Below, piece after piece: positions 22,951-37,190 of a stretch of 64,000 nt of DNA (position 1 is the stretch's first letter; every line of letters begins with the position of its first letter). The notes under the pieces were generated by a model. It searched no databases and was not told the DNA's origin. It saw only the letters and a program-made list of their open reading frames with translations. The stretch is from Climacteris rufus. Taxonomy: Eukaryota; Chordata; Aves; Passeriformes; Climacteridae. Both the position numbers and the translations under genes were made by a program. Location of the stretch: NCBI GenBank assembly GCA_013398175.1, contig VZRZ01008247.1, positions 220,545 through 284,544 of the forward strand. The letters are read 5' to 3'.

Positions 22951-25900
22951 CTGTAGTGGAAAATGTAAGCAGACCCAAATATATAAGAAAAAACAATCAC
23001 AGTTGATAACAAAACATTGCAATCATAGAATATGTAGTAGCTCTCTTTTACACATCTGCAACTAACTGAATAGGAGAACAGCATGTAAAATATTTTAAGG
23101 CATTAGAAAATCTTCTGGGTACTTTACCATCTTAAAACCACCGGTCCTTGCTGAAACAGGATTTTTCAGTCTCAGTTTCTGCTGAGTCACAGAGTTTGTT
23201 GCTTTTGAAGGTTGAAGTAGCTTGGCTCAATATTGAAGTTGCTCTGGAAAAGTTCAGACCTTCCCTAATGACCATATTTGCATGCTATTCTTGGTAGTAT
23301 TTACATATAATAGGACACCCTCCACAGGAAGGCCTCTTCAAAACACAGGCTCTGCTTACACATTGAATTTCCTTATTCAAAGGGGAATATTCAAAATTAT
23401 CTATGCATCACTACTTCAAAGTGTTTCACTGGGAGTACTCTGCCATATATTTGGGCGACTCATCATAGTTGTTTGAAAGTTGAATATATAGCCAGCTGTA
23501 AGATTGCCACCTGGGTTTTGTGTGTGGAAGCAAAGAAGTATTACTCAGACAAGAATCCTACCTAGTCTGACCTGGCATTCTTCTGTTGAGAACAAGGGGT
23601 TTCTGTTAAATGATGTGAGATGAAAATCCTTCTCTGAGCTTTGCTTAGTTGCTTCTTTTATTCAAGTCCCTGTAGTTTTATTTTGGGAGCACACTGAGGA
23701 TCCAGCCGTGAATCCATGAGCCTGTGTAACTTGCTGAGGTCTAGGATAATCTCTGAGAATTTTCTTCTGGCTTCATTTTGGTTGTCCCAACTCTGTGGAC
23801 TTTGGGCAGACTGCAGTGCTCAATCCCTCAATGGTAAGGTAAATGTTCAATTGGCAATGGTGTGAGTAGAGAAAGTGGGTCTGGATTGTTTCCCATAGAA
23901 TTTCCTATAGAATTGAGGCAAACTAGAGTCAATCATCTTTTCTTTGTCCTGAAAAGTCAAGCTGTAAAGGTGTGAAGGGATTTCTGCATTCTGACACAGG
24001 GTTCAACTGTGAGCTGTAGTATCCTGTTAATCTTTGTCTTCTTCCCCACTCCTCCTTGCAGCCATCTTCTTTCACCACCCACTTCTTTTCTGCTTGTCAT
24101 TTATGCTACAGGTGTTTAGTGTTTAGTACTAAAAGTTTTCCATGTGGTTTTTTTTCCTTGTGTCGTGTTCTAAGGACCTACTAAGGTCCTACTCCATTAA
24201 ATATCTATTAATTAACAAGCTGGTGTTTCTCCTATTTCATTTATTTAGAATGTGAACTACTACAAGTTTTGTCTGACCGCTTAGGAAATAATTTTCGGTC
24301 TCACCTCATTGGAGCCCACATTTATTTTGATCACCTTCTTTTTCATACTATTTTATAACTAAGGAAGACAGCAGAGGAACTCAGAATGCTAGTTATCTAC
24401 CTTAACAAAATGCAGTGAAAGTGTGAGGACGTGGAGTTTATCCAAATCTTCCTCCCACCTTAGTCCCAAAGGGACTCAAATCTAGGCTGTTGCTAATGAT
24501 TATGTATGCTATATAAACAATAATAATAATACCTGGAATTGCACTGATACAGTACTTTTCATCTTCAAAGTACTTTGAGAACCCTATATAATTAGTTTGC
24601 GATGGAGTCATCACCTGTGATACTGCATGAACTTCAGTACTACCCACTGTGGGAGTCAAAAAGGGAATCTGAACAGCCACGGAGACTATACATAACCTCC
24701 GCATCACTACAAGAAGAAACTGAAAATGCTGACAAAGATATTTTAGCACTTCACACAGGAGGATGATCCACAACTAGCAGGAAGCCAGTCTCCCTAAGAT
24801 AAGGAAACAGGAATGTTTTCTTTGCTGGTAATCTACTACTTCAGATCTCTTAACACATTCTAAACACATTTTACCTTGAACTATGTCTCAGTCAAGCTGG
24901 CAGAAGATCACAGGTAGATTATCTCGTTGCATGGAGTCTTCATCTTCATGCAAATAGAATACATCCATATTTTTTTTAATTAAAAAATGTTGGTTTGATG
25001 AATCCGGAAGGGATGCAGACATAATAAGTATAATGTTGAGTAGGTTTTTACAGACTTTAGTGAGACTCCAAGGAAACAGTTTATCTAGAGTACACCATTG
25101 GCAACTGACAGTCAGCTGAGTACAGTTTTAACATTGTAGTATTTTCCAACAATTTCCAGTGAGCTTGCAACAGGTTCTGGTCAATGTTCAAGAGTTTGCT
25201 CTTTACTTGGCATTTGCTGGAGATTATAATCTGAATATAAATTTGTAAACAGTCTTTTCAAAACTATACCATTAAGAAAAAAGAAGAAAAAAAAGACTGG
25301 TAACAGTCCATTCAATCTGGTGGGAATAAGAATGCAGGGGAACAGAGCATCTTTGTATAAAGAAAACTAGGAGTATTTCTGAACATTACTAATTTCTATC
25401 TGCCTCAGACTTGTACACTGCCTAGCATGTATTTTCTCAGCACAAAGCCTTATGTGCTTTATTTTCCCTTTCCAAATAAATTTTTCTTATGCAGATTCCA
25501 CGGAACAAACAGATACTGTTTTACACCATCATATATATGAATGGTCATCTGAAGAATAATCTTGATACTACATTTCAAAGTTGTGGTCAGGCAGAGTTAC
25601 TGGACAGGCAGAAGCAACTCTGCTTCCCATGCAGTTAATGGATAAGTGCACTCACCTATCTTGATTTTTGTTCCATTTTAAGATCAGTATTTTTTTTTTA
25701 ATTAGTGTTCTTCCTTGTTATATTTAAATATCACACAAAACCATAAACATATGTCAGAATGAGGGGTTTACTGATGAATGATGGTTTGGACCCAGTTTCT
25801 TTGCTTTTATTTTTTCTTCTTATTCCATTAGCTTTAGTTGAAATGTATTCTCTGTATGTGTTAGATTCAACTTATTTTTAACTACTCCTGGACTTCTTAA

Positions 25901-28096
25901 GGAAAAGTCAGCACATGACCTCATGATTATGAGAGGTACCTCCTAAACTTTCTTTTCAGTCTCCCATGGTACCTCAGTATGGCTTCCTTAGCATGGCCAC
26001 TGTATAACAACTATAACAACCACCTATCTTCAAAGAAGAAATAATGTTTTAGAAAAGCAGCAAAGCAAGAAAAGGGCTGGGGAAGAGCAGTGAGATGAAT
26101 GCTTTAGGCAGTCCCTCCAGATTTCAAGAAATCACAGCTGTTTCATTTCTGTAGCAAGAGAAGTTAGCCTTCTACACCAGTTATTTTTACAGTGGTGGGG
26201 CTGCAGGTCTCAGAGCGGGAGGAAGGAAAGGGAGTAACAAGGTACAGCTACATAAGAGGTGGTGTAGAAAAAAGTTGACAGACGGAAAACGGATGTTTCA
26301 AAAGAAAGACTTGCACTAAAGTAGCTGTTCTGTGATCTTCCTGTATACAACAAGAAAGGAACCTTGAATTTGAGATTACAGTGTGGAAGGTGTAGGAGGT
26401 GAGAAACTTGAAGCTTCAGAGTCTCCAGAATCTTCTGGAGTTTCTCTGGGCCTGACTTCAGTCTTTTGATTCATATGATAAATACATATCTCAGCAGATA
26501 AATGTGGTTTGCTTCACAGTTGTGCCAGGCACAGCCACACTGAGACACACTATCCACTTCCAGATTATGAGAAGAAAACTCATCCTCCTTTTTTTCCCCC
26601 CAGATTCAGACTTCTCATTTTCAAAGCCATATGTACAGCTGTGCTTTCACACTCTCATTCCTTGCTGAACCCCTGTTTGGCCCTACTTTTTTATTGTTTA
26701 TCTGACATTCCTTCCTTTTTACATTTCTACTTGGAGTGGTCAGGTATACTCTGCGTGTCTGAGCATGGTACAACTATTCAGAGACACAGCCAGCCCTAGG
26801 ACTTAGGGCAATATTTCCACATCCTAGTGTAACTGTGGCTGATTCAGTGTGTCCAACAGAGCAGGTGATGTTACTAAGCAGGTCTGAGTGCCACAGCAGT
26901 GTGGCTGCCACGCTTCTGGAGTTGTCACACCCTGCTGCGCTGAGTCATCAGGAGAAAGTGACCCAGGCTGGTGCTAGCAAAAGGATGGGAAATCTCTGTG
27001 CACAGCAGACCTGCCCACCATTTTCTTCCACTCTGCTTCTGCTCTTAGGTTTTACTTACATTTATGGATACCTTCTGACCTCTACCATATCTCACCTTGT
27101 TTTCCATTGCTCTGGGCTATATTCTGACAAGCTTTTCAGACTGTGAGCTTTTCAGGCATTTCCTATCAAATGTAAATAAAGCATTTGCAGAAGCATACAA
27201 ACTGAGTAGTTGTTCTGTTAATGGCTAGATGTTTGGGCAAATGAGGAAGATTCATTTTGCAGCTTTATAGAACTGGAGTGTCAGAGAAATTGTTGTTTTG
27301 GTACCTGTGTGCTGTTGAGCTTTTTAATAAATTTACAAGTGAATGAACTGGAAATATCATGTAGCTTTCTGCAGGCAACATTCATCATGAAAGTACATAT
27401 TTCTCATAGATTTTTTACTTCCTTTATTCATTCCTGAAAAACTTAAAATTGACACACATTTTCTAAAGTTTTAATAAAATTTCCTGTAGTGACCTGATGT
27501 CACTCACCCATGATATTTAACATATGAATTGGGACTTATCTGAGCCAATAACGGTGATCACAGGTCACTGGAAGAAGACTCAGGAAATCTCCAGTCTGTG
27601 ACTGAATGACCTTTACTGTTCGATTTCCTTTCTGAAAAATGTTGATTGTACTCCCTTCCCTTGTCTGCCCTATATAGATAAATTGTAAGGTTTGGGGCCA
27701 AAGAGATTACTAGTGTTATGCAGAACTAGGTTCAGTTGAAACACAGGGAGGGGTCACCTTTGGAGAACAGATACAGTTGTTGCCCTGATCTGTCCACCAC
27801 CTCTTCAGGGCAGGAAGAGGTGGCCCACTGGTCAGTCACTTCCTGCAGAGATTTCATGTGCAAGTCACCATTTTAAAGTCAATTCTAATCAGTAATAGTT
27901 TAAACCAAATCTCACTGTAACCCAGTGGCTCAGGAGCAGATGCGTGAGTTGTCCTGTTCTCTGTGCTGTGCAGGTGAAGTAGGCAGCTGAGCACCTTGTC
28001 TGCCATCCCTTGTGACAGCACCATCATTTGTCTGTCCAAAGCGTATAGACAGAAATTCAACTACCAAAAATCCCTGATACACTTGAGTACAGCTGG
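22951..28096. other. Intergenic, one ancient repeat only
   Basis: No recognised gene. Apart from the L2-like fossil at 24519-24600 I see no repeat. Short frames such as minus 24438-24773 lack family character. Confidence 0.45.
24519..24600. repeat. Ancient amniote L2-type fossil
   Basis: TAATAATAATACCTGG, then 'cttttcatcttcaaagtact', follows the pattern of old amniote L2/SINE tails (AATAATAATACCT...CTTTTCATC..CAAAGCGCTTT) known from turtles and crocodiles. It is diverged and short; the assignment rests on recalled consensus. Confidence 0.4.
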
Positions 28097-28336
28097 TCAG
28101 AAAGTTTTGTGTTTTCTATAGGCACTTAATTTTCCAGGAGCAAAATTGAAAGCGGAATTCAGTGTAATGCCGACTAAAAATGTTAGTGAGAAAAATATCA
28201 CAATCATTAGGAAAAGCGTCACCATGTCTCTGCGGTAGTTGCTGTCTGGAATAACCTCTCCTGGCTGGATTCTAAGCTGCTTTAAGGGCCTCATGATGCA
28301 CCATGGCCAGGTCTCTTCTCTGTTCCCATAGTGCAT
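28097..28336 (-). CDS. Candidate 79-residue single-pass membrane protein
   Basis: An acceptor-like pyrimidine tract ending TTTTCCAG lies just before the ATG (28334-28336, minus strand). The frame has a polar, arginine- and tryptophan-containing N-terminal half and one strong hydrophobic segment at about residues 39-60, centred on LFLMIVIFFSLTF. A short lysine-rich tail ends RKHKTF and TGA. This is the layout of a small integral membrane protein with an upstream non-coding exon. Codons in the N-terminal half look gene-like, with CAG, GAG, CCC and ATC. A longer version of the frame runs unspliced to an ATG at 28396 (99 residues). I recognise no family. AT-rich sequence often yields hydrophobic frames by chance, so this remains a candidate. 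Confidence 0.25.
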   Translation of the reverse strand: MHYGNREETWPWCIMRPLKQLRIQPGEVIPDSNYRRDMVTLFLMIVIFFSLTFLVGITLNSAFNFAPGKLSAYRKHKTF

Positions 28337-31300
28337 CCTGGAAAATCCAAAAAATTGCACCAGACGAAATATTCTTTTCCATTCATAAAAATTCATAAAT
28401 ACTCAAAACCCAAACTGATCATGGACTCTGATATGTAAAATGTCTTGCTTTGCTTTTTAATTAAATGATCTGGTTAACTTATATGTCTTAATCCAGAATT
28501 ATAACAGTTTCATGTTTAAGGCTGATGACTGAAAGTAAGCAGAAAACAGCACAAGCTGAAAACAAGCAAAACAATTTGAGAGAAATTTTTGCCATCTGGA
28601 TTCATGGCATTTTTTGCTTGCTGAGGTTTTACTGGGGCACAGACAAACAAAATTCAGCATCAAAAACCACAGTCAAAACTAAAATAGTAAAATCCTCTCT
28701 AATATTTCTTAATTTTTAAACAGCTGCTTCACAGGTGGAGAAATACTGTGTACGGTGGTTTTCCTGCTGGGTGCCAGGCTCACCACAGGTAGCTTGATAA
28801 GAACCTTGTATCTCCGTGGAGAATCTGATTGGAGGGAAAACAGGTGGTTGAAGTGCAAAGAGAAGGAAACAGGTTTAACTCCTGCTGGGACCTTCTGCTG
28901 CAGGGTGGGGAGACTCAGTGGTGATGCTTACGTGCCTGAAAGCTCGCCAGCGCTGGTTGTCTGGTTGCTCTTGTACTTGATGAATCGACTCTCAGAATCC
29001 CTCCTGCACATACCTTTTGTCAACGCTTTGAGTTAGTGCTACCTCAGTCTATTTTTAACAGCTACATTTTCCATGATTAGATTTTAATGCTATTTATTTA
29101 TTTAAACTGAACTAAACAATTCCACATAAGCTGAACATTCCAGTAGCCATCACGCTTGGCCATGCAGAGGATTCTAAATCTAGTTTAAATTACATTCCTT
29201 GAACGGTAGAAAAAGCTGGGTCATGTGCCGAAGCTTGGTGATGAATAACTGAGTCATTCTTTCATAGATTGCAAAATCTTTATTAAGGAAACAGGTTAAA
29301 GGTCTGTCAATGGCTGCACTGTCTATATATAGCAATTACCCTCATTTTTTTCTTCTTCTGCTCCTAGTTGAAGGTGTAGTGCTTAGTCTCATCATCTGCC
29401 ATAACTGAGCCAGGTCCTATATGTTTTCACTGAAGTTAAAGGGAATCAAGGGCTTGGAGTAATTAGACTCAATGTCTCACTCTGTTTCTTACAGATATCT
29501 GGGAGTATGAAGATTTTACCTCTCTTCCTCCTGCATAAACAGCAAAAGCAGGTATGAAAATTAGACATCTCTCAAAAACACCTTTTCACAGACAAAGAGC
29601 TCATCTCCACAGATCTGTGGCATATCTGTTTCCGAGTCTTTGTGCTAGACTTCCAAGGCTTCCTGGTAGGAAGGGAGAGTGTGTTTCCCAATAACATCCA
29701 TGTTAATAAAATAAATCCCTTGTGTTAAAATTAGCAGTGGGCGAACTGTTTCAGTTAAAATAGGAATTATCCTGGATTGATGCCAATCCTCAAACTAAAT
29801 CCAAGCCAGTTTTATTTTTAAGTTTTAAAAGTAATAAAAAGTAACAAGCATGCAATGTATATATAGACATACACACAGAGAATAGACCAGGGATTAGAAA
29901 AAGATGTATTTTGCATCTGGAGCCCCAGTTTTGCATATGCATGCAAGAAACTTTGCTCATCTGAATTATCCCCTGGTACCATGCACAATTTCCTGTCTAA
30001 TCAGGCAGCAATGTATACAAAAGGCTTTAATGCATAAGGGTGCTATAACCTGCAGAGTATCACCATTTGTGTATCTGGTGAAGAAAGACAACACTTGTTA
30101 ATAGGACAAAGCTGGCACCAATTAAACCACATCCAGCACATCGACTCCACTTTCTGGAAGCAGAGTCATCCCCAAATATTGTGTTAGGAAGTACAGCCAA
30201 CCCTGCCTACAGCAGGATGTGGCTTCCAAATATCACGTGTTGCATATAATTTATTGTGTAAATTGAAGTAGGGGGGATGAAGGGTGTGAGGGATGAGGCT
30301 TCACTGGGTTGTGGCCTCAGAGAGGAATATCAGTTTGATGTAAATGGGGAGCACAGGGATTATTCTGAGGAGTTGGGGGAAGGGCATGTTGTCCATGTAC
30401 ATTATTTCACACATCATAAACTTCATTTCTTGGGAGGTTTTTTTAGCAGAACAGAAACAGATCATTTCCATGTGAAGTTTAACAGCACCAAACTGTGAAC
30501 ATAAAGGTTGGGTGTTTTGTTTGGATTCTTTTGTTTTCATCTTCAACCTTAATCTTCAGTGGCTGCAGGGGGTGTGTGGCCCCACAATTTTGTGCAGGTG
30601 CAACAGTCAGACAAGAGGGTGTGAGGACACCTATCTTAAGTTTAGACTGTCTGCCTAAACTTTAATGAAAATAGTTTCACTGCTTAGGCAGGTCTGACCT
30701 GGCCTATGCCAGATGACAGTGACAGTGCCACCTAGAACACCCAGACATCTCACTTCTGTATGATCTATCTTCCTAGCAACAGGTCGGTGGGGTCAGATAT
30801 TGCCCAGGGTGTACCATGACCTCTCAGGAAAACACATATTCTTTACAGGCTCATAAACCCTTTCAGAACAATTTTTATTTTTCATCTCCACCAAACTTTT
30901 GGCTCTCCACAGCTCTTGTTTAGCTATATCTTCTAGAAAGGAAATGCAGGTTTACAGCCACCTTCTTTCAAATTTGTCATGAACATCCTTCACATGTTAC
31001 TATTCTTCTAAGAGGAGCAGGGTAACACTTTGACTCTGTATCTAGGTGTGGGTGAAACATGGAGCTTGCTAGAAGGGATAGAATTCTAACTGTTGGATTT
31101 GCATGATAAATGTCTTGAAAGTGCCAACACACAAAAAGTTGCTTTTCTGGCTGTAAGGAAAAGCTGGATTAATTACTCAAGTTTCATGCAAGTGTTGGGA
31201 TATCAGTTTTGTACCAACAATATAGGAATGAGGACATTCAGAGATGAGCTCTCAATAGTAAAAGAAGAGGAACCTTTAGATCTGCTTTGGGTCTGGATGA

Positions 31301-34300
31301 TGTCTTGATATCCTGTGGCTTAAATCCCAACATATCAGACTGCCAGATTATTCTAAGCATCAATATTATCTGCCTTTGTACACTCACCACATAGTCAATA
31401 CTATGAAGCAGCTTCTTGAACAGCTCTCACTCTGCCTCATTATACACAATGTATGTTGAACATGAGACTTGTTTTGTCCAAAAAGTAATGAAACACAATA
31501 AAACTGCAAGAAACAAATTTGTAAAATGAAACTAAATTCCTGCCTGAGGACCTCCCTGGAACAAGCTGAATTGCAACACTTCAAATACATATTAATTGGG
31601 CCATACGGTCTAGTATTTAAGCAAAGGTATGCATTTGTTTGGCCAGAGTGTTCAGGCAATACTTTAGGTTGGAGCCTTCATGGGTCTGATGAAATTTGTG
31701 ATCAGCTGACAGAAATGGTTACCTTACAATAAACTTGAAAGACTGTTCTGCACAGGAGTGACACACAGGAGTTTGTTGTTGGGCAGCTCTGTGAAATCAA
31801 CTGCAGTGTCTGTATGTGTTTTGTTACCCTTAAGTCCCTTGCAAAAGACTGACAGACTTCTGAGGCATTGCCCAGAAGAAAGCGTAGTGCAGCATTCATC
31901 TTGCTTGATGCAGACATGCAGAGGAAGGTGACTTTTAGGAGCCTGCCAGTCACAGGCTACGCTGCATCTCTGATGGGCTCTGCAGAAGGCAAGTAGTCAT
32001 ATTTCAGCCTCTGAACAACATCACTAATCCCCCAGCTCCCTATTTCATGATCTGTGGGACAGCGTGAGCTGCATTTGTTTGGTCTTGTGCAATGAAGATC
32101 AGACAAGATCAGTGAGAAAGATCACCTGCACCAGACCAGGCAACAAATAGGTCAAAACTGAGCAGTGCATCACAGAAGCCCTCATGTTGCCTCTGAATGA
32201 AAGCAAACTGGGGAGTACCAAGGGGATGGCTGTTGCAGGTTGAACCCATTTGCTGCACTCACTTCCCAATCATCCTGTTAAGCACAGGGTGAGAACATTA
32301 ATGCACACTCTATGATGAATGGGCTACTTACAGTATTTGGTGTTACGGACACATGGGAAAACCACTGGAAGCAAAACCTATCCGAATATTTTTCTTTCAT
32401 CTCTGCAAAACCAAGAAATATAGCTATTTATCTTAGGTTCATTAGGTGACTCATTGTGTCATACGTTTAATATATTTCACATGGACAATGTTATCTCTCT
32501 TTTCAATAAGTAATTTAAAAGAACTGTTCATGTCATGCAAGACACAAGCAGTCTGTCTGTAAGCCAGTGTCTTACATCCTGATCAACTTTGTCACATTTT
32601 CTTGTTTTCAAATTCCTCATTTTAAAAATATGAGTCAACACAAATAGCTTTGAATCTTTGTTACCTTATTAACCAATGACGGGTGACTCTACCCACAAAA
32701 TATTTACATAGAATACGGTCTTGTGCTGGTAATATATTTTCACATTACTTAGTAACTTAAAACATGTCAAACCTTTCCAAATGGTAGAAACAATCCAAAC
32801 ATGGAACTGATGCTGCCTTTAAAAGGCTGCTACTTTTTATTTTAAGTCAAGCAACAATCCTTACCACAGATTATTCACTGTGCATTCTTCATACAAGACT
32901 TTACCAGCAATGCCCACAATATATATAATACAACTCTAATATATATAGTATAATTCTGGTAAGGGATATAGTAGATGGAAAGGGATGATGCTACATCAGC
33001 AGCACATCTTGGAAGGGAATTTGTGGGAGACTGTATTGAAAATATAACATTTAATGTTTAATATAATGTATTAATGAGCTAAATCAATTATATATACTTG
33101 CCTGTTTTATGAAGTTACTGAGTTGTGTGTTTGACTGAATCTGCATCTGATCATTCTTTGCATCATAAGAGTGTGCATGAGTATGTAAATACATTTATTT
33201 ATATTGACTATATGTATACATGTACTTGAAAGTTTTTATATAATTTATGTGTGTATTGGATATAGTTTGCTTTTTTCTTTTTATTTCTGTTTTTAAATCA
33301 CTATTTTCCAGTTATTAGGGGACTAGGTGATGGAATAAAGGGCATTTAGTGTGTCGTCTGGAGCACACCGTGTATGTATGATAACCTACGTAACCTAGAT
33401 TCATTAAAAATACTGTCCTCTTTTTTTTTTCTAAGGTGATCAGTAGAAATGAACTTTGGCTTTCCAAGTCAGAGTACACTACCATGGTATAAGCTGGAGC
33501 TGGTGAAAGAATAAATAAATTTAACATTCTTATTTATCATGTGGCTGTTTGTATTATACGTGATATTTTCAGCATGTTCAGTGGCAAAAGATGGTAGTCC
33601 ACAAGTTGCATAATAAATGACATGTGTCTCCTTTGGCAGACACTTAGCCCATTCAGCCAGCTAACTAGTTACAATGCTTTACTTCTGAAAAAAAAGAAAG
33701 AACAATAACAAAAATTCACAACAGTCTACTGTTTCTTCCTGTCTCTCAGAACACTTCCAGGGTGATTCATGTAACTTGGAAAGCTGTTCACTAAAGGTAG
33801 TATCCTAATCACACTGTTCCCTGCAGACTGGAACAGATCAAAGGAACAATAAAACCTCTGTCATTTACAGGACAGAAAACCTGATCACACCATGCTTCTC
33901 AGGTGACTGTCAGGTATTGAATATTTTTGGGACAGCATTTGTGATCTTACTTACTAATTGCTCTGTTTGTGTACCTTAAGTTTGTTATATCTTTTAATGT
34001 TGAAAAATAAAGTATTTTACTAGATTTTCTTTATCACATTTATCTCTGTACTTCATCTGTAGTGGTATAGAAATTATAGTATTTTCTAGAGGATGTAATA
34101 CTCAAGAGAACACATGTCAATATCTAAAGCTGTAGGGGTTGTGAAAATTTTTGCTTTGGATTTTGTTTTTTTTTCCTCTATTTTCAATGTTGTACCAATA
34201 CATGTCAGACTTCTACTGTCTTTCATCTTGATCAAACAGTCCACTGAATAACTGAGGTGCAGGAAAAGTTTCATATTTGCTTCAAAGCTCTTTTTAAATA

Positions 34301-35097
34301 AGTGGCATTTTTATTGGGCCTAATAAGTGAAGTTACACAGTCTATCCTATGATAAATCATGTCCACTCATACTGAACCTGAATAGAAGGGCAGGATGATT
34401 GATGGTTATAGTGATGGGGAAGAAGGGGATAGTAAGGCATCTGCAATGATTTGTTAAAAATACAATTAATTGACCCAAAGGCAGAGACCAACACAATCCT
34501 CTCAGGTGGAGGGGTGTAAATCACTAGGATGAGACAGACTAATCTTTCCCTGCATATGAAATGGACTTTTTACCTTAATATTACTATCAATGATATATTT
34601 TTATTTTTCATTTTATTTTCATATCTGTCAGAGACACTATTTTTCACAATGCTGTTTAGTGTTCTGATCTTAGATTGGAGTTTGGATGTTGAGTGTAGCA
34701 AAGTGTTTAAAATTCTTTGTTGAATCAGGTCCTTGGAAGAGAACATACGTGGCTGTCCTGATTTTTTAAAAGTAGTATGTTAAAATTTATGATTGAGAAA
34801 ATCTCACACTGAAATAAAACCTTCTGTAGAGACACATATTTTAATGATGGTGTTTAACAGGGAGACCGCAGTTATAGAACAGTACAATAGTTTTAGATGC
34901 AGAATAAAGTAAAAATGCGGATACTGATGAATTTTTTTTAAAGGCTGGTGAATATTTTTCAAAAGCCTATCAGTCCAACCATCCTATTCTAAAGCAAAGT
35001 CCAGTTTTCCTTACTTTGCTTATCATTCCAAGCCTATTCCATCTGGTTACTCTTGAATTGCCTTGGATTTGCAAGATATGAGACAGCTTTCAACAGA
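28337..35097. other. Intergenic, nothing firmly recognised
   Basis: About 6.8 kb with no identifiable gene or clear repeat. TA-rich patches occur around 32918-32950 and 33180-33270. Confidence 0.45.
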
Positions 35098-35316
35098 ATG
35101 CAAGGGTGACAGAGCACTGGAACAGACTGCTCAGGGAGGTTGTGGAGTCTCCTTCTCTGGAGATAATCAAAACTCACCTGGACATGACCGTGTTAAACCT
35201 GCTCTAGGAAACCTGCTCTAGGTAAGCTTTAGCAGGGAGTTCAACTAGATGATCACCAAAGGTCCCTTCCAACCCCTGTGATTCTGTGATTCCATGATTC
35301 CATGATTCTGTGATTT
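35098..35316 (+). repeat. CR1 LINE 3' end with octamer tail
   Basis: In the plus direction, 'gggtgacagagcactggaac' and 'gaggttgtggagtctcctt' give the end of the CR1 second reading frame region. They are followed by the 'ggtcccttccaacccc' motif and a degenerate tail of ATTCTGTG/ATTCCATG octamers (about 35279-35315). A 14 bp internal repeat of AACCTGCTCTAGG near 35195-35222 is a local slippage. The copy is 5'-truncated and carries no ORF. Confidence 0.9.
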
Positions 35317-37190
35317 AATGGTACACTGTTTTATTTCTGCATGGAAAATCATGTCATAGGAAGTAGCCTAGTAAGTATCCTTCACAGCATAGTTCTCCAT
35401 GTTATAAATTATGAAGGCCAAAGGCTACTTCTTGTTGAACATGGCAAGAGTAAGATGTGATGTGGTGTATTTGGGAGATTCCCATTTGTGGGGAGTCAGA
35501 GTGGTGCAAGTAGGGGAAGGTGGGACACAGAGCAAGGAGTTTGGAGCCTGCTGCAACTTTTGTAGGTCATGTGTGATAAATGACTGCAAATTATTATCCC
35601 TTGACTTTTTCTCTTGTTACAGGTAGGAATTAAAGCCTCCCAATACATACTGAGTGAAACCTGACCCAACAAAGCAGATGCCATTCTCTCACAAAATATG
35701 AGGGGAGGAGTATCAGGAGGTTTTAATTACTGAGTGGTAGATGAATGGATGCTCCCCAAGCCAGTCTCAACCTTTTCTTTCATCTGCCTGATTTCTTCAG
35801 TTGAAGGTCTGAAACCTTACATACAATCTCCCCAAGGTTTTCCAAGTTACATGAAAAGGGTGTGACAGAGAGATAAAACATGGGGTTAAACAACTTGGCC
35901 TAGTCCTTTCTACTATACCTAGAAACACGTGTGATAACTTTGTTAAACATTTTGGAACTGTGGCAGTGTACAAGGTAAGGCTCAACCAGTCACTCTACCT
36001 TTCATTGTCAGTTCTTGAACTGTGGTGGAGTCTCTTGGAATAAGAACTTTCTGGAGCAGAAGAGTGGTGGCATCAGTGGTTAAAAAAAAAAAACCTGTGT
36101 TAAAAGAGGTAGATGAGTAAGACTGCCAAGTGACATACTAAAGCCAGCATATAAGGCTGAATTACTTATCTTACTTGTACATGATAATTTGATTTTTGAT
36201 TATATGTTCACATACTGTTTTAAGAGGATCCTCGCCTGATTCACTGTATCTGATGTGCTGCACTCACATGACAGACTAAACAATGTTCAGCTAATTCTCC
36301 TTGTTCAATGAGTGGCTGGGTGGCTGATACCTTATTTACTGCATTTCCTTCTAAAATTAGAATTATTAATTTTCTCACAGACATTGCTGTGGTGTTTGTG
36401 GTGGTTTTAGCTTAAAAAAACTAATTACTGCTTATCTTTGTCAGACTGCTGTGAAATAAACTGGATTTATTTCCTTTTAGAGATGAGGAACCAGAGCATG
36501 GACAGATTAAGCTAGAATATTCTCTGTTTTTTTGAGACTAATTTAAGGTATCTAAGATATGATTTTTAAGTATTATATTTATTATATGTTATATATTACA
36601 ACAAGAATTGCAGGTGCCACTTTCACAAAGATTTCCTGGTAGTGGTTCAAAAATCCATTTGAAATGTACTGAAGCAAACAGTCTTGAATATATCTTTCTT
36701 GTGTTTGTACTTCAGTCCAAGGTTTCTTCTGATACAGTATTTGAGGTCCTCATATCAGAATTAAACATCTCATGTTCTGACTTCCACATACAGGGATAAT
36801 CTCTGTATAGTTTTATTCATCACTTTAATGCCATGTTGCATTTGATGTCACCCAGATTTCCCAACTACAATTGTTGTTTGTGAAATTTTTTATTCTTTTT
36901 GTCCAGGATTTCCAAAATATGATTGTTCTAATCCTGAGGAAATATCCCAAATCTACTATTTTTTTGCCAAATATTTATTTAGCAGAAAACAAATAACAAG
37001 GAACCTTTCATCAATATCTGCCCCTTTTTCTGGAATCAAATGTGTCTATCTAATATGCTTAAAAAACTAACTTCCTTAGGTATAAGGTATTTGCAAATAT
37101 TGTTCATAGAAAAAGGAAAGGTCTTTTCCTTCCTTTGAAGTCATTTTACCATGTATTAGAGACAGAGAGTTTGCACTTTTACATGTGAAG
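35317..37190. other. Intergenic, nothing recognised
   Basis: About 1.9 kb of AT-rich sequence with an A-run near 36082-36093. No gene or repeat family identified. Confidence 0.45.
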
